Assembly (NCBI GenBank): GCA_938007995.1
Contig: CALLLW010000024.1
Coordinates: 124,001-188,000 of the forward strand
Length of the DNA stretch: 64,000 nt
Reading direction: 5' to 3'
From: an uncultured Granulosicoccaceae bacterium
GTDB taxonomy: Bacteria; Pseudomonadota; Gammaproteobacteria; Granulosicoccales; Granulosicoccaceae
In this document: positions 57,501 to 64,000 of the stretch, piece by piece
Position numbering within the stretch: position 1 is the first letter of the stretch
Layout of the letters: each line of letters starts with the position of its first letter
The notes under the pieces: generated by a model
Databases searched by the model: none
What the model saw: only the letters and a program-made list of their open reading frames with translations
What the model was told of the DNA's origin: nothing
Translations under genes and position numbers: made by a program

Positions 57501-58405
57501 TGATGATGCATGCCATGGTCGTCCCGATCATCATTCTTGCCTTTGCCGCCACGGCCACCTTTATCGTCATCATTTTGATCATCGTCACTACTCATATTAC
57601 CACCGGTATCACTACCTGTATCGGCAGTCGATCCATTAGATTCAGATGGCGTTGGCTCTGCCACTGTAATGCTGGCTTCAGCGTTGTTATTGGATTGATC
57701 CTCATCTACGGTATTGCTGGAAGCAGCTGCAGTGTTGACGTACTGCATACCTGCATCACTCTCGACCCGGGTACTAATTACCATCTCAGCCGATTCTCCG
57801 TCAGCAAGATGACCAACATTCCATACGCCAGACTGGAAATCATAAGCACCTTCTGATGCCCTGGCGCCAAGAAAAGTTAATCCGTCCGGCAATGATTCAT
57901 TCACCTGCGTATGCCAGGCAGTGTCAGGTCCCGAGTTGGTCACCGAAAACGTCCACTCAACCACTTCTCCAACCTTAGGCGAGGGATTATTGACCGCCTT
58001 GACAAGCGACAAATCTGCGCTGGTTGGCTCCCATGGGTCTAAAGCGACTGTGTTTGTGTCATTCGACGGATTGCAATCGTGCGTATCCGTACTTACAGTC
58101 GCGTAATTGTTTATGTAGTCGTCTACTTCCATAACCACCATAGTGATCGCCGCTGTTGCCTGCTCTCCTACTGCCAGGCTACCTACGCTCCACAGCCCCT
58201 GTGAAAGATCAAAGTCTCCAAGCGAGGCATGCCCGGAGACAAACTCCATGCCTTCAGGCAACAATTCGTTGACACGAACATTATCAGCCGCCGATTTACC
58301 ATCGTTCGATACGGTTATTGTCCAGGTTACCTCCTGGCCAAGCCTCGGCGTGTAATCGTCAGCAGATTTATGGATGCTTAAGTCAGTAATCGCATGCTCT
58401 TTCAT
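54596..58405 (-). CDS. Giant surface protein: DUF11 repeats and VWA domain, likely type I secreted
   Basis: A 1269-residue acidic protein with no N-terminal signal peptide. About six DUF11 beta domains (each with WTI.V.NNGPD and ...LP.G..FVS) fill residues 10-820. A Gly/Lys/Asp/His linker around 255-330 ends in a Cys cluster (CVACLCDC, about 318). Then comes a von Willebrand A domain (about 855-1100) with an intact MIDAS (DHSGSMGSD, a Thr in GFTNYGE, Asp in FFTDGRP). A cadherin/Ig-like part follows, and an acidic C-terminus (YSQDEMVDLYSFMV) of the type I secretion kind. RTX nonapeptides are absent. GAGG precedes ATG 58405; 58441 is an alternative. It is probably an adhesin exported by the system at 60760-64000. 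Confidence 0.83.
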   Translation of the reverse strand: MKEHAITDLSIHKSADDYTPRLGQEVTWTITVSNDGKSAADNVRVNELLPEGMEFVSGHASLGDFDLSQGLWSVGSLAVGEQATAAITMVVMEVDDYINNYATVSTDTHDCNPSNDTNTVALDPWEPTSADLSLVKAVNNPSPKVGEVVEWTFSVTNSGPDTAWHTQVNESLPDGLTFLGARASEGAYDFQSGVWNVGHLADGESAEMVISTRVESDAGMQYVNTAAASSNTVDEDQSNNNAEASITVAEPTPSESNGSTADTGSDTGGNMSSDDDQNDDDKGGRGGKGKNDDRDDHGMHHHGQSGYGEGATCVACLCDCKDMQESGADLQIVKLVSNPTPNLNSEVVWTIVVTNNGPEDAENVTVNDNLPGGVEYVSDTTTMGAFDEPAGLWEIGDLASGESAMLQITSIATDAAAVQTNIALVSSDTEDSNPANNVATESIDAVDADLAITKTVDESAPDLGDEVVWTIEVVNNGPDTAENVVVADALPEGTTFVSSSNEDFNPATGELALGDLAPGDVFSIDITVTVDDADGARTNTAAVSSDTFDSNPDNNQDDAVVDAVAADLELNKEVLPETAAPGDIVEWTVSVTNNGPDAATGVQVEDILPQGVVYVSHTADETEFDAQSGLWAIGELAVGETALLTISAEVTDTGELLNIAQVSASDQFDPDSEVNNDDGDQSEDDEDNALLTVPEIIDLELTQEILADGNTPADSADVGDTVTYVITVENVSTVLATGVSVSTQLADHFDNGDLSFSSATQGLDFDPATGELIIGDLAPGASITLAVDAVVNLPGTLENIAEVATADQEDVDSTPGNDDPQEDDQDVVSLDVIDPNPVPVALNDQKEVQLSGELANAVIMVDHSGSMGSDTAGDQNPSGFTNDVVGLDGEITSRLEVVRDAIEQFAAREEVGSVKILGFDGSAGPISDDIPVPFDNFYTSMPHDNVSPWFDVSGPGNSVELRSFLDALRASGFTNYGEALELSQEFFDQDVNGNPETVPDGPLNYYFFTDGRPLSDSGSPVPDAAALASWEEFVENNFDEAYGIAFGGGATPENLLNVDLVSHRDDADETRFVNLSEEGFADNRGEENTIATNDVRDIPSILFKTIAASQQGNVFENDSIGDDGQQDSNFSVEQIIVDGITYQASATILDVETSAGGFLEFDFSDGSYIYFAPFVESQITETFEYSIVDGSGDSAFAELAVTVVPPLSNINIAATDNEDIVSLLVANDDELFTSSTIGDLKLVDSAENEWASDGIYSQDEMVDLYSFMV

Positions 58406-58627
58406 AGATTTACCTCGCTTCGCCAGGTACGGGTTAAGCAATGGGAAAAAGTTAAACCGAACCTATTGATATGTGAATTGTGTCTACACTAGGGGCGCAG
58501 CTGACGCATTTTGCGTTCCACTAATCTGCCGCGCTAACGCATATTCCATGAATAAAGAGAAATACATCCCAATTTGCTACTAGAACCGCGAAACAAAGAG
58601 CAGACAAGACAACCTAAAGAGAAATCG

Positions 58628-58637
58628 CCCCCCCCCC
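58628..58637. repeat. Poly-C run of 10
   Basis: Ten consecutive C bases lie 223 bases upstream of the DUF11/VWA gene start. Such runs slip during replication, and in other bacteria they switch surface genes, but this one is not inside a gene. Confidence 0.9.
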
Positions 58638-59026
58638 AACAGCGTCGACCGGCTGCCAATCCAGAGTAGGCGTTCCTGTGCACGAAAGCCCAAAGTGAGT
58701 CACTTCTCTGACTTGATCGAAGCGGGGTATCGAAAAACTAATCTGTTCGTGGTGGAATCAGTTGCGCGGTATTAATCTATAGTCGTTTTCAGCAGCGGGG
58801 CGTCTGAACAATCGCATAGGAGATCTTGACTTAGCTTTCACACAATGATTCTGCTCTTATGACACCTACATACTTTCCTACTTTATGTAGCTGTAAATCT
58901 GTGGCACTTTTCTATAGGAATTAAACAAACGGCAGGCTTGAGAAGGCTAATCTTCGACGGTCACAGACAATGGCGTGAGAAGCGCTACCCAATATAAATA
59001 CGTCGCAATCAACCACGGGGACTACA

Positions 59027-59108
59027 GCTATCGGCTATCGGCTATCGGCTATCGGCTATCGGCTATCGGCTATCGGCTATCGGCTATCGGCTATCGGCTA
59101 TCGGCTAT
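59027..59108. repeat. 11 copies of the heptamer GCTATCG
   Basis: A perfect 7-bp tandem repeat with 11 full copies and a partial one. It lies between the surface-protein gene and the acyltransferase gene. Copy number could change by slippage. Confidence 0.95.
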
Positions 59109-59374
59109 GATGAGTCTATTCTATTAATGAAGACACTATAGCCGATTTCAATGCCGGCTTAGAAACAGTTGAATTGCCGCCGCTTGGTTTTCACAATTTA
59201 AAAAAATTAAGAGCACTTCCTTTGTAATTCTTCACTCAAAAAATCTTTATTGTTATTCAAGTTTAACCAGCTACACATTATACACATCAAATAATTCGCT
59301 CGATTGTGGTGGTGAAATTTTTACACCATAGTAGATTATTGCTACCTCAGGAGAAATCAAGTGAACTTATCGAA

Positions 59375-60496
59375 TCATTTTAATGCACTATTTACCACAT
59401 GTTTCTTACCATCAACGTTCCATATTTTTTGCACTAGAGCGTTGGTTCTAAACGGCAGGAACGCCAGAGCCAATACATCACTTCTCTCCACGAGCAACTT
59501 CACAAGTAATGGCGCCGTTATACCAAAAACCAATGAAACAATTGTAGCCAGAGCCAACACAGTTTCGTTTGTTAGCCCATTAGTTAGGTAACTATACATC
59601 CAAGCATAGAGAACATAGTGGAATATTAATATGTATATACTAGCCTCGCCTAGTTTTTGGAATACTACACTAAATATTTGTATCCTTGAAAACCACCAAG
59701 CGCAAGAAATGACAACATATATTCCAGCGAACGCAGCCAACGTTGCAAATAACGGTTCGTTGTATACTCTACCTCCGATATTAATTTGTGCACCGGTATA
59801 TTTTACAATGCAGAAAAATAAATACACACAACAGATTAGAACATTAATTTGCGGCTTAAAACTAACGAGTTTATTTTTAAGTAAATTACCTGCTACGAAA
59901 TATATTGATGTAAACAACACCATATCCATAGTGAATGGCAGCGCAGGCACAGCAACTGCAGACCCATAACTGAGCGTCTCTTTTTGCAATAAATCCAGAT
60001 TTATAAGGGCACCTACTGCTATCAACAAAAACAGAATTACCGCTTGAAGACTAAAAGAATGATTCTTAAAACGAAGACAACGAAACAAGACATAACAGAC
60101 CGCATAAAGTGCAAATAGATGAGTCAAAAACCACAACGGAACCAAACTTACGGAACCCATATCCCCATAAAATATACCAATTAACTGTACGTCTAGATTA
60201 CCACGACCCATCAAACTATTAAGAAACAGAACCAGAAAGGAAACTGCAAAATATGGTTTGAGGATACTCTCTGCTTTTTTTAGGAAGAAATATCTGGGTG
60301 CAATTTGGCAAGAAAAAAATATTCCAGACAAAAAGAAAAACAATGGCATCCTGAACAGCGCCATCGGCTCCATCACGGAGTTATAATCGAATATAGAACG
60401 CAAATGATGTTCTAATTTGCTATGCGCTACAGCAACAAGAGATATTGAAATTCCCTTGGCGACATCAATGTACTTTATCCTACATTCCACAGCCAA
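59375..60496 (-). CDS. Acyltransferase-3 family membrane protein
   Basis: A 373-residue integral membrane protein with about ten hydrophobic segments. It begins RIKYIDVAKGISISLVAVAHSK, and MPLFFFLSGIFFS is the second family block, as in OafA/NodX-type O-acetyltransferases. These acylate sugars of the cell surface. The coding sequence is noticeably AT-rich compared with its neighbours and uses many AT-ending codons, suggesting acquisition from another source. It lies between the surface protein and its probable exporter. Confidence 0.83.
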   Translation of the reverse strand: MAVECRIKYIDVAKGISISLVAVAHSKLEHHLRSIFDYNSVMEPMALFRMPLFFFLSGIFFSCQIAPRYFFLKKAESILKPYFAVSFLVLFLNSLMGRGNLDVQLIGIFYGDMGSVSLVPLWFLTHLFALYAVCYVLFRCLRFKNHSFSLQAVILFLLIAVGALINLDLLQKETLSYGSAVAVPALPFTMDMVLFTSIYFVAGNLLKNKLVSFKPQINVLICCVYLFFCIVKYTGAQINIGGRVYNEPLFATLAAFAGIYVVISCAWWFSRIQIFSVVFQKLGEASIYILIFHYVLYAWMYSYLTNGLTNETVLALATIVSLVFGITAPLLVKLLVERSDVLALAFLPFRTNALVQKIWNVDGKKHVVNSALK

Positions 60497-60759
60497 ACCC
60501 CCAGAATTATATCTCTATAGATAATTTCTAAAAATTCATAATCAGAATACAGCATAATTTTCAAAACGATTAACAAAAAATCCGCAACCCTTCATGGTGC
60601 ACCACTTCTGAGACCATCTTTATTACAACGTATTCAACATTTGGGCAATTGATAAAGGCCACACTCCGCATTTCAACTCTGAACAAGCCATTATCTCCTG
60701 AAATAATGTGACCCTACATCACTCACCATTTGAGGGCTACGCTGGCAATCAGTACCTAA

Positions 60760-62127
60760 TTACTGCTCAGTCAATGCTTTCTCACGCGCCCGGTTTACTG
60801 GGGTAAGTAGATACTGAAGGACCGATTTCTGCCCTGCCAGAATATCAATCTCTGCAACCATACCCGGTATGATTGAAAGCTCGCGCCCGTCTTTTAGCCC
60901 CATTGAAGTTGAGTCTGTTCGAACCCGTACCGGGTAGTAGGTATCACCGTCTTCATTTTGAATTGTATCTACACCAATGTACTCAACCACACCTTCCATT
61001 CCACCGTACACGGTAAAGTCATACGCGGTAAACTTGACAGTCGCCTGCTGCTCGGAGTGAACAAAACCAATATCCTCCGGCCGTATATTCGCCTCTACTA
61101 ACAATGTGTCATTTATTGGCACAATTTCCATTACGCTCTCACTGCCGCGAATCACACCGCCTTCGCCGGCAATATTTATCTTATTCACAGTTCCATAAGT
61201 GGGAGAACGCAGCACTTTTTTGTCCAGCGAATCACTTGATCTGGCCAGCGCACTGTTGAGTGACGCGAGCTCCGCGCGCAATGCATCGTGCGTATCGAGT
61301 GCTTGCCTTACTGACTCACTCACCAATGTATTCAGGGTACCCTGTAGTGTGGATACATCACGCTCGGCACGGATCAGATCTATCCGCGTCATTGATTCCT
61401 TACCCAACCGAAAAACTTCAAGTTCATTTTTAGCATGCCCTAATATATTCTCAGCAGCGTTCTTTCTGGCTAGAAAATCCATCTTACGAGCATTAAATAA
61501 AGCATTCTCAACCGACACTATTTCCGGATCAAGCGCCTCGTCGTAGAGAGGATCTGAAAATCCTTCAGCCTCCGCCTGCAACCTGCTCATACGTGCGAGC
61601 ACAAAATCCCGCCTCGCTACGGTTTCATCGTAGTTGGCCTGCGCGACAGTACTATCAAGCACAAGAACAACCTGTCCTTCCTCAACAACATCACCTTCGG
61701 TAACCGGAATATCTACAACAATGCCATCATCAAGACTTTGAATTATTTGAACCTTGCCACTGGGAATAACTTTACCCACTCCGCGTGTCACTTGATCAAT
61801 TTTGGCAACCGAGGCCCACAACACCAACATCGCAACACATGCAAGGCAAAGTAAAGGCACCCATCTGGCCTTCATGGTTACTGCTTTTTTGCGCAGCTCA
61901 GCACTCTGATCATGAAGCTTCAAGGTAGAGGTCACTATCGAGGCTGGATAATCCACCTCCTCACTATCAAGAGCCGGCTGGCCGGTATCGCTTTGATTAT
62001 GCGTGTTAGGTTGATTTGCCAGATCATCTAATTCAGCTAAATCCCACCCGCAACCTGAGCCGGGTGACCGCTCAGACTTCTTTTCCGGGGAGGCCTTACG
62101 TACCGACGCAGCGTGTTGTTGTTTCAT
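60760..62127 (-). CDS. Type I secretion membrane-fusion protein (HlyD family)
   Basis: A 455-residue HlyD-family adaptor. It has a cytoplasmic Ser/Asp-rich N-terminus, one membrane helix (about residues 92-110, LLCLACVAMLVLWASVA), a lipoyl-like half (VIPSGKVQIIQSLDDGIVVDIPVTEGDVV), a long coiled-coil hairpin and a barrel region (VEANIRPEDIGFV). It bridges the ABC exporter and an outer-membrane TolC-type channel, which is not in the window. Its ATG overlaps the exporter's stop (ATGA), so both are coupled. Confidence 0.9.
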   Translation of the reverse strand: MKQQHAASVRKASPEKKSERSPGSGCGWDLAELDDLANQPNTHNQSDTGQPALDSEEVDYPASIVTSTLKLHDQSAELRKKAVTMKARWVPLLCLACVAMLVLWASVAKIDQVTRGVGKVIPSGKVQIIQSLDDGIVVDIPVTEGDVVEEGQVVLVLDSTVAQANYDETVARRDFVLARMSRLQAEAEGFSDPLYDEALDPEIVSVENALFNARKMDFLARKNAAENILGHAKNELEVFRLGKESMTRIDLIRAERDVSTLQGTLNTLVSESVRQALDTHDALRAELASLNSALARSSDSLDKKVLRSPTYGTVNKINIAGEGGVIRGSESVMEIVPINDTLLVEANIRPEDIGFVHSEQQATVKFTAYDFTVYGGMEGVVEYIGVDTIQNEDGDTYYPVRVRTDSTSMGLKDGRELSIIPGMVAEIDILAGQKSVLQYLLTPVNRAREKALTEQ

Positions 62128-64000
62128 GCAGACTCTGCACTTTTATTGATTCGGGTCCGCACCTGTGGCTTAGCTCGCTGCGGGTTCTGCAATCCAGGCA
62201 CTTCACCTGGCGGGCAGTCTGCTACTACTTTGCCGCTATCCATCACAATAGCTCTATCCACCAACTGCAAAACACCTTTTTTATGTGTTGCCACAATCAG
62301 CCGTACCGTTCCCTGCTGCTTCAACGCTTTAAGCGTACTAATGACTTTTTGCTCTGTATTCGGGTCCAGATTGGATGTTGGTTCGTCCAACAGAAGAACC
62401 AGATAGTCGCGAACCAGACATCGCAACAGCGCCACTGCCCGCCGTTGACCACCAGACAACAAAGCACCTCGCTCACCTACCTCTGCGTCAAGTCCATGTG
62501 GATGATTATTTATGTATTCATCTAAACCAACACCAGCTGCCAGCTGCAGAATTTTATTGTCACTAATGCTTGATTCACCCAGTTTGATGTTATCCCGTAG
62601 AGAACCCGCAAAAAGGGCCACGTCCTGTGGTACGTATCCGATATGTTGCCTCAGCGCTGACGGATGATACTGCTTAACATCAATACCATCGATTAATACA
62701 GCACCGGTAGACGTTGGCAGCATACCTGCCATCACCTTTAACATAGTGCTTTTACCACAACCAATTTTGCCGAGCAGTGCAACACTTTCAGAAGATCCAA
62801 TGTCCAGTTTTTTAATATTCAAGGCAGGGTTATTAAAGTCGGGATAAGTGAGTGTCGCTTTATCAAACTTGAAATTAGTATCACTGAGGTTTGCACTGAC
62901 ATACTGGCGTCTCTGATCGGCGTCCGTCTCCATCTGCATAACATCTGTTAACGAATCCAGAGATTGCATGGTTTGCTGCAACCTTGTCATCAGGCCCGAC
63001 ACCATTGCCAATGGTGCCATGCATCGACTGGTGAGCATCACTGTTGCAATCAAACCACCCATTGACAGTGCACCTGCACTTACCTGATACACTCCAGCCA
63101 CAATAACAGCGACTGATGTTAGATTGATGAGAGAAGTGGTTGCCGAGTTACCGACCAACGCATACCAGTGAGACTTTACACCGCTCATTGCAGAACCGCT
63201 TAGCAGCTTGTTCATTTTTCGCAGAAGATAATTTTCAGCATTGTTGGCTTTTATTGACTCAAGACTGACAACGCTCTCACCAATCAATGCCTGTCTTTCG
63301 ATTCCCGAGGCTGTCGCACTACGTACTGAACGATACAATGGGAACTGCAAACATACGTTAATACATAGACCAATCGCCACTGCAGCAAGCAACAGCCAGC
63401 CAATCGGCCCGGCCAGATAAAAAATAACGCCGATCATTAACAATGAAAATGGTAAATCAGCTATAGCAAGCATCGCCGCCGAAACAAAGAACTCTCGTAA
63501 TGTCTCATAAGCTTTTACCCTGCTAGCAAGCACCCCTGAAGACATAGTGACCGACCGTATCGACAGCGACAGCACTTTTTCAAACAACATACCGGCAAGT
63601 TCAAAATCCATCTCCCGCCCGGCCCGCTCCAGCAACGCCCCTCGAACCAACCGGATCGTCAGGTCGAATAAATAAACCAATGCAACGCCGATAGCGAGTA
63701 CCCACAGGGTCTCTACAGCGTGATTCGGTACCACCTTGTCATACACAATCATGACGAAAAACGGCATTGCCAAAGCAAACAGATTAATCAGCAATGAGGC
63801 TGGCAACATCTGAATATAATAGGAACGATAGCGCCATAGCGTGCTCCAGAACCAATGCCGTCGGCTGGATTCAAGATCTACATCAGATACTTCACCCAGG
63901 CGTTGGTCGGCACCAATGCTGGTCAATGAAAAAGCATATCCTGCATACTGACGCTTCAATAGATCCTGTGTTGCTGGCCTCAGTCGGGCTTCAGCATCAA
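62124..64000 (-). CDS. Type I secretion ABC exporter (5' end beyond the window)
   Basis: The frame stays open to the right edge, so the start lies outside; 625 residues are visible. It has a six-helix ABC membrane domain (SLLINLFALAMPFFVMIVYDKV, about visible residues 60-330) and an ATPase with Walker A GKIGCGKST, signature LSGGQRRAV and LLLDEPTSNLD. Related LapB-type exporters carry an N-terminal C39-like peptidase-like domain, most of which would be outside. It drives export of C-terminal-signal proteins, probably the DUF11/VWA protein nearby. Confidence 0.9.
   Translation of the reverse strand, partial: DAEARLRPATQDLLKRQYAGYAFSLTSIGADQRLGEVSDVDLESSRRHWFWSTLWRYRSYYIQMLPASLLINLFALAMPFFVMIVYDKVVPNHAVETLWVLAIGVALVYLFDLTIRLVRGALLERAGREMDFELAGMLFEKVLSLSIRSVTMSSGVLASRVKAYETLREFFVSAAMLAIADLPFSLLMIGVIFYLAGPIGWLLLAAVAIGLCINVCLQFPLYRSVRSATASGIERQALIGESVVSLESIKANNAENYLLRKMNKLLSGSAMSGVKSHWYALVGNSATTSLINLTSVAVIVAGVYQVSAGALSMGGLIATVMLTSRCMAPLAMVSGLMTRLQQTMQSLDSLTDVMQMETDADQRRQYVSANLSDTNFKFDKATLTYPDFNNPALNIKKLDIGSSESVALLGKIGCGKSTMLKVMAGMLPTSTGAVLIDGIDVKQYHPSALRQHIGYVPQDVALFAGSLRDNIKLGESSISDNKILQLAAGVGLDEYINNHPHGLDAEVGERGALLSGGQRRAVALLRCLVRDYLVLLLDEPTSNLDPNTEQKVISTLKALKQQGTVRLIVATHKKGVLQLVDRAIVMDSGKVVADCPPGEVPGLQNPQRAKPQVRTRINKSAESA

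Larger units (their letters stand above)
58406..59374. other. Gene-poor region with repeats
   Basis: About 970 bases lie upstream of the large surface protein, with no credible gene. It holds a 10-base poly-C run at 58628-58637 and an 11-copy heptamer repeat at 59027. It becomes AT-rich toward 59374. The promoter of the surface protein should lie near 58440-58500. Confidence 0.6.

Noticed and set aside
59027..59108. Heptamer repeat as an origin (iteron) or CRISPR
   Set aside because: There is no replication gene or DnaA-box cluster nearby, and no spacers; it is better called a microsatellite.

Overview
The window is a stretch of a chromosome from a Gram-negative, probably marine gammaproteobacterium. 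The evidence is lipobox lipoproteins, Slp, YceH, Uup, a complete muropeptide-recycling set, glucosylglycerate (compatible solute) genes, and many secreted proteins with DUF11, Spondin_N, vanadium-haloperoxidase-like and GlyGly-CTERM-like features. Granulosicoccus or a relative is a guess from gene content, not something the sequence proves. I found no rRNA, tRNA, CRISPR array, prophage or intact transposase.

Layout. 1-2.8 kb: the end of a HerA/DUF853 ATPase and the ABC-F ATPase Uup. 2.9-6.7 kb: glucosylglycerate metabolism, with a sugar-3-phosphoglycerate phosphatase and a glucosyl-3-phosphoglycerate synthase in one overlapping pair and a convergent GH13 sucrose-phosphorylase-type enzyme. 6.9-7.4 kb: a decayed gene with thrombospondin-3-like acidic repeats. 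7.5-8.7 kb: a BON protein and a DUF4159 protein. 8.7-18.2 kb: a peptidoglycan-recycling region with an NlpC/P60 peptidase, M19 dipeptidase, T7-lysozyme-type amidase, AmpG permease, a cytoplasmic GH84 hexosaminidase, AnmK and MurQ, interrupted by a TlpA-like thioredoxin and an M48 lipoprotein protease on the other strand. GH84 sits where NagZ would be expected.

18.3-37.1 kb is an accessory zone of mostly exported proteins: a beta-helix-like/DUF1566 protein with 25 copies of a 9-bp repeat, a DMT exporter, a haloperoxidase-like enzyme, a lectin-like protein, a metzincin, a DUF3179 protein, a large winged-helix/NTPase/TPR regulator, a lipoprotein with two Spondin_N domains, YceH, TerB and a GH12-like lipoprotein. 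37.3-45.5 kb: DUF3750, OsmC, a broken UPF0261 gene, a TlpA/parvulin pair, an unknown exported protein, adenine deaminase, DUF3047 and Slp. 45.8-49.2 kb: a complete polar amino-acid ABC importer. 49.2-54.5 kb: a small lipoprotein, a trypsin-like protease, a sulfotransferase and a PlsC-like acyltransferase.

54.6-64.0 kb is a surface-protein locus. It encodes a 1269-residue protein with DUF11 repeats and a von Willebrand A domain and no N-terminal signal peptide. After a repeat-bearing gene-poor stretch and an AT-rich acyltransferase-3 gene come a type I secretion HlyD-family adaptor and ABC exporter; the exporter runs off the right edge. The simplest reading is that the exporter secretes the large protein through its C-terminal signal.
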